Source of the DNA: Enterococcus mundtii
GTDB taxonomy: Bacteria; Bacillota; Bacilli; Lactobacillales; Enterococcaceae
Reading direction: 5' to 3'
Assembly (NCBI RefSeq): GCF_002813755.1
Contig: NZ_CP018061.1
Location: forward strand, 2,160,001-2,224,000
Length of the DNA: 64,000 nt
The notes beneath the pieces are model-generated. The model ran no database searches. It was given only the letters and a program-made list of their open reading frames with translations, and was not told the origin of the DNA. Shown here in pieces: positions 61,889 through 64,000 of this stretch (positions within the stretch are counted from its first letter, which is position 1; each line of letters opens with the position of its first letter). Made by a program: the position numbers and the translations under genes.

Positions 61889-63418
61889 TTACTTTTTTTG
61901 AAAGAACTCATTAAAAATAATATCCTCAATTTGCCTTTTAATATTTCTCAAATTGTTGTTCACAACTAATTTTTTTAAATCAGAAGATAAATAATCTAAA
62001 TTTAAATCAAAAAGATATTTACTATTAAGATCTGATATCAATTTTTCAGCAGTACTATTTATATATTCTAATTTCTCATCTACAGTTAAAATCTTAAAAT
62101 TATAAGTCATATCAAATCTTGATTTAAGAGGTTCAGGTATTCGTTCTTTATATTGTTTCTCAGTCATATTTGAGGTAAAAATAATTATATATCCCTCTAA
62201 ATCATGTTCTTTTCCATGACGGTCAGTAAATTTACCGTCTTCTAATAATTCGTAGAAAAAATTATAAACACTTGGTGTCGCTTTTTCAAATTCGTCAATA
62301 AGTATAACTTTAGAGTTCGAGATAATCATTTTATTTATTAACTCCCCTCCTTCTTCACTTCCTACGTATCCAATTGGCGAACCTATTAAACTATTTAAAA
62401 CTCCCTCAGTAGAATAGTTTCCAAAGTTTATTTTTATCAAAGGGTTCCCAGGATATATTGCCTCAGAAGTAATCTTAGCAAACTCTGTTTTTCCAATACC
62501 AGATTCACCACAAATAAGAATTGATAATATTTTTCTCTGTTTTAATTCCTTTAGATATGAAAATTTCAAAAAATTACGTCTGAAATCTTTTTTAAATTCT
62601 TCATGTCCGATTAATTTTGAAGTTATTAAATCTAGAATTTCATTGTAGTTTTTTTTCTCTATTTTAGATTGTTTTTCGTCAAAAACTTCAGATGATTCTT
62701 CAGAAATATTTTTAGTAGTCTCAAAAAACAGTGGAAATATCTCCATAGCATATTGTTTAAATGAACTCTCTATTGTAAAAAATATACTTTTCGATTTCAT
62801 AATTTTTCTAAATAAAATTTCATATTGTAAAGCCCAATAATCTCTAACTTTTAAAGTTCTTATTGCAGAAGTTATATCAACATATAAGATATTCTTTGAA
62901 CCCAATAATTTTTTTATCTTATCAGTATTATATTGAAGTGAAACCCCATTATCTTCATCAATTAAATTGGAAATATATATCGCTTTTTGTTGATTTATAA
63001 AATTAAGCATAGTTGTATTATTTTCATACATATATAATACATTTGGCTTAACTGTTTCTAACAGTTCAATAGTAGAATTAATATCTGTTTCACCTACATA
63101 ATTATAGTTAATTTTGTCATCATCAATAAGCATTGGATATTTTATTTTAAAATCATCTAGTAAGTCACTTTGCAAACTAAAATGAATATTATCTGAAGTA
63201 TCTAATAAAACTGTTAAATACCTTTCGCAAAATAAATCATTTAAACTACTATCTCTAATTAAGATCGTAATATCAATAACTAAAGAGTTATAGTTCATTC
63301 CATATAAATTGTTTATATTTTCACATTCATTTAAAAGACGAGAAAAGCTATAGAATTTATAATTCTTCATATCTTTTTTCATTTGATTTATATTTTTAAT
63401 ATCATAAATATAGAGCAT
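61889..63418 (-). CDS. AAA+ ATPase of the ClpA/ClpB (AAA_2) type with novel N-terminal domain
   Basis: The product is 509 aa. Residues 1-270 have no recognised family and are Asn/Ile/Leu/Lys-rich. Residues about 285-450 form an AAA_2 domain: Walker A GESGIGKTEFAK at about 304, Walker B VILIDEFEKA at about 370, and sensor 1 IIFTSNM with arginine finger region PLKSRFDMTYNF. A short C-terminal helical lid follows. It starts two bases after the stop of the partner gene. Clp-like unfolding or remodelling by a single ring is expected; no peptidase is visible. Confidence 0.8.
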   Translation of the reverse strand: MLYIYDIKNINQMKKDMKNYKFYSFSRLLNECENINNLYGMNYNSLVIDITILIRDSSLNDLFCERYLTVLLDTSDNIHFSLQSDLLDDFKIKYPMLIDDDKINYNYVGETDINSTIELLETVKPNVLYMYENNTTMLNFINQQKAIYISNLIDEDNGVSLQYNTDKIKKLLGSKNILYVDITSAIRTLKVRDYWALQYEILFRKIMKSKSIFFTIESSFKQYAMEIFPLFFETTKNISEESSEVFDEKQSKIEKKNYNEILDLITSKLIGHEEFKKDFRRNFLKFSYLKELKQRKILSILICGESGIGKTEFAKITSEAIYPGNPLIKINFGNYSTEGVLNSLIGSPIGYVGSEEGGELINKMIISNSKVILIDEFEKATPSVYNFFYELLEDGKFTDRHGKEHDLEGYIIIFTSNMTEKQYKERIPEPLKSRFDMTYNFKILTVDEKLEYINSTAEKLISDLNSKYLFDLNLDYLSSDLKKLVVNNNLRNIKRQIEDIIFNEFFQKK

Positions 63419-63420
63419 AA

Positions 63421-64000
63421 TTAATCATCCTTACCAATATTAAGTTCTTGGATTATCGCAACAACATCTATCAAATGAAATGTTCCTTCTAGCTTATTGT
63501 ATTTAAATGTAAATGGGTTATTTTCTTCTTGAACATTACTAGGAGTTAAAAGTGTCCCTTTCGTTTCTGATCCCTTCTTCATTTGGTTCATAGTTAACTC
63601 TAAGAATTTTGAAGATGTACTATCCTTAACTCCAAAATCTATTTCACCTCGATATATACCTATTATACTTAAATTACCCAACTGTAAATCGTAATGATGA
63701 TAACCATTTTCAAAGTTTTCATTATCCTTGTAAGGTAGTTGTATTATATATTCTTTTTCGTCTTCCTCAAATTGATAATCAATAGTAAAATCATCTAGCA
63801 TTCTATCCATCATTTTATTTAAATTAAGCTCTAAATTTTCATCAGAATCAGCTTTTAAATTGCTATCTTGTAATATGCTTAATAATAGAGCCGTATCATT
63901 GATATTTAATTGTTGCAATTGGACATTCTTAAATAAAACTATTCCACCTGTTTTAATATTTTTTTTAGTATTCAAGTTAGAGTTTCTATATTGTATATCT
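63421..64000 (-). CDS. Partner of the AAA+ protein, cut by the window edge
   Basis: At least 193 codons are open to the right edge without a stop, so the start probably lies outside the window; the first in-frame start candidate inside it is TTG at 63975 without a binding site. The protein is acidic (Glu, Asp, Asn) with a beta-rich middle (QLGNLSIIGIYRGEIDFGVK). No family is recognised. The two-base spacing to the AAA+ gene shows co-expression. Confidence 0.55.
   Translation of the reverse strand, partial: DIQYRNSNLNTKKNIKTGGIVLFKNVQLQQLNINDTALLLSILQDSNLKADSDENLELNLNKMMDRMLDDFTIDYQFEEDEKEYIIQLPYKDNENFENGYHHYDLQLGNLSIIGIYRGEIDFGVKDSTSSKFLELTMNQMKKGSETKGTLLTPSNVQEENNPFTFKYNKLEGTFHLIDVVAIIQELNIGKDD

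Overview
The window looks like an Enterococcus chromosome, most likely of the E. faecium group. The evidence is the low-GC coding style, strong AGGAGG-type ribosome binding sites, the ireB-ruvX-DUF1292 operon, a mleS malolactic locus, and a Tn916/ICEBs1-superfamily integrative conjugative element (ICE) whose VirB6-like protein resembles the CD3337/EF1877 family. Species is an inference; no rRNA or tRNA gene is present to confirm it.

Positions 1-30,000 are mostly core chromosome. They hold malate fermentation (mleS and a 2-hydroxycarboxylate carrier), a GNAT acetyltransferase, ireB-ruvX-DUF1292, a secreted nuclease, a TetR-controlled pair with a visible operator, a split ThrE-type exporter, and an MFS drug exporter behind a possible leader peptide. 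Next come a metal-related permease pair divergent from a thioredoxin-like gene, an IS3-family element inserted into the loop of a 20-bp terminator stem, a short UvrA-like ATPase, rex, an ABC-F protein, rhaM with a cre site, an unknown basic protein, a two-component system with an ABC exporter, and a large GLUG/LPXTG surface protein.

Positions 30,000-32,900 are accessory. Three copies of a type I holin-like toxin unit lie in tandem, the first decayed, each with its own antisense promoter. A HigBA/RelE-like pair with an operator dyad follows, then AT-rich DNA with a strong terminator and a 20-nt direct repeat.

Positions about 32,900-64,000 are an ICE with its cargo, read almost entirely on the minus strand. 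From the left: a SIR2-like gene overlapping a 762-aa partner (putative defence), tyrosine integrase, DUF3173 protein, small lipoproteins, the type IV secretion core (GH73-M23 hydrolase, VirB6-like, VirB4-like, TcpE, TcpD, TcpC), a MobT relaxase beside a hairpin-rich oriT candidate, and an FtsK/TcpA coupling protein. A surface module follows (sortase, thioester/CnaB adhesin, LysM-C39 protein), then two DUF961/HelP-like genes. Farther right lie a broken HTH gene, a divergent ImmR/ImmA-like regulator pair, a HEPN-motif protein with four near-identical 44-residue repeats, and an AAA+ ATPase with a partner gene that runs off the window. The right end of the ICE is not visible.

The best candidates for undescribed systems are the SIR2 plus 762-aa pair, the HEPN-repeat protein, and the AAA+ plus partner genes. 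All three sit around the conjugation core, where defence and stabilisation cargo is often found. None of these functions is proven by the sequence.
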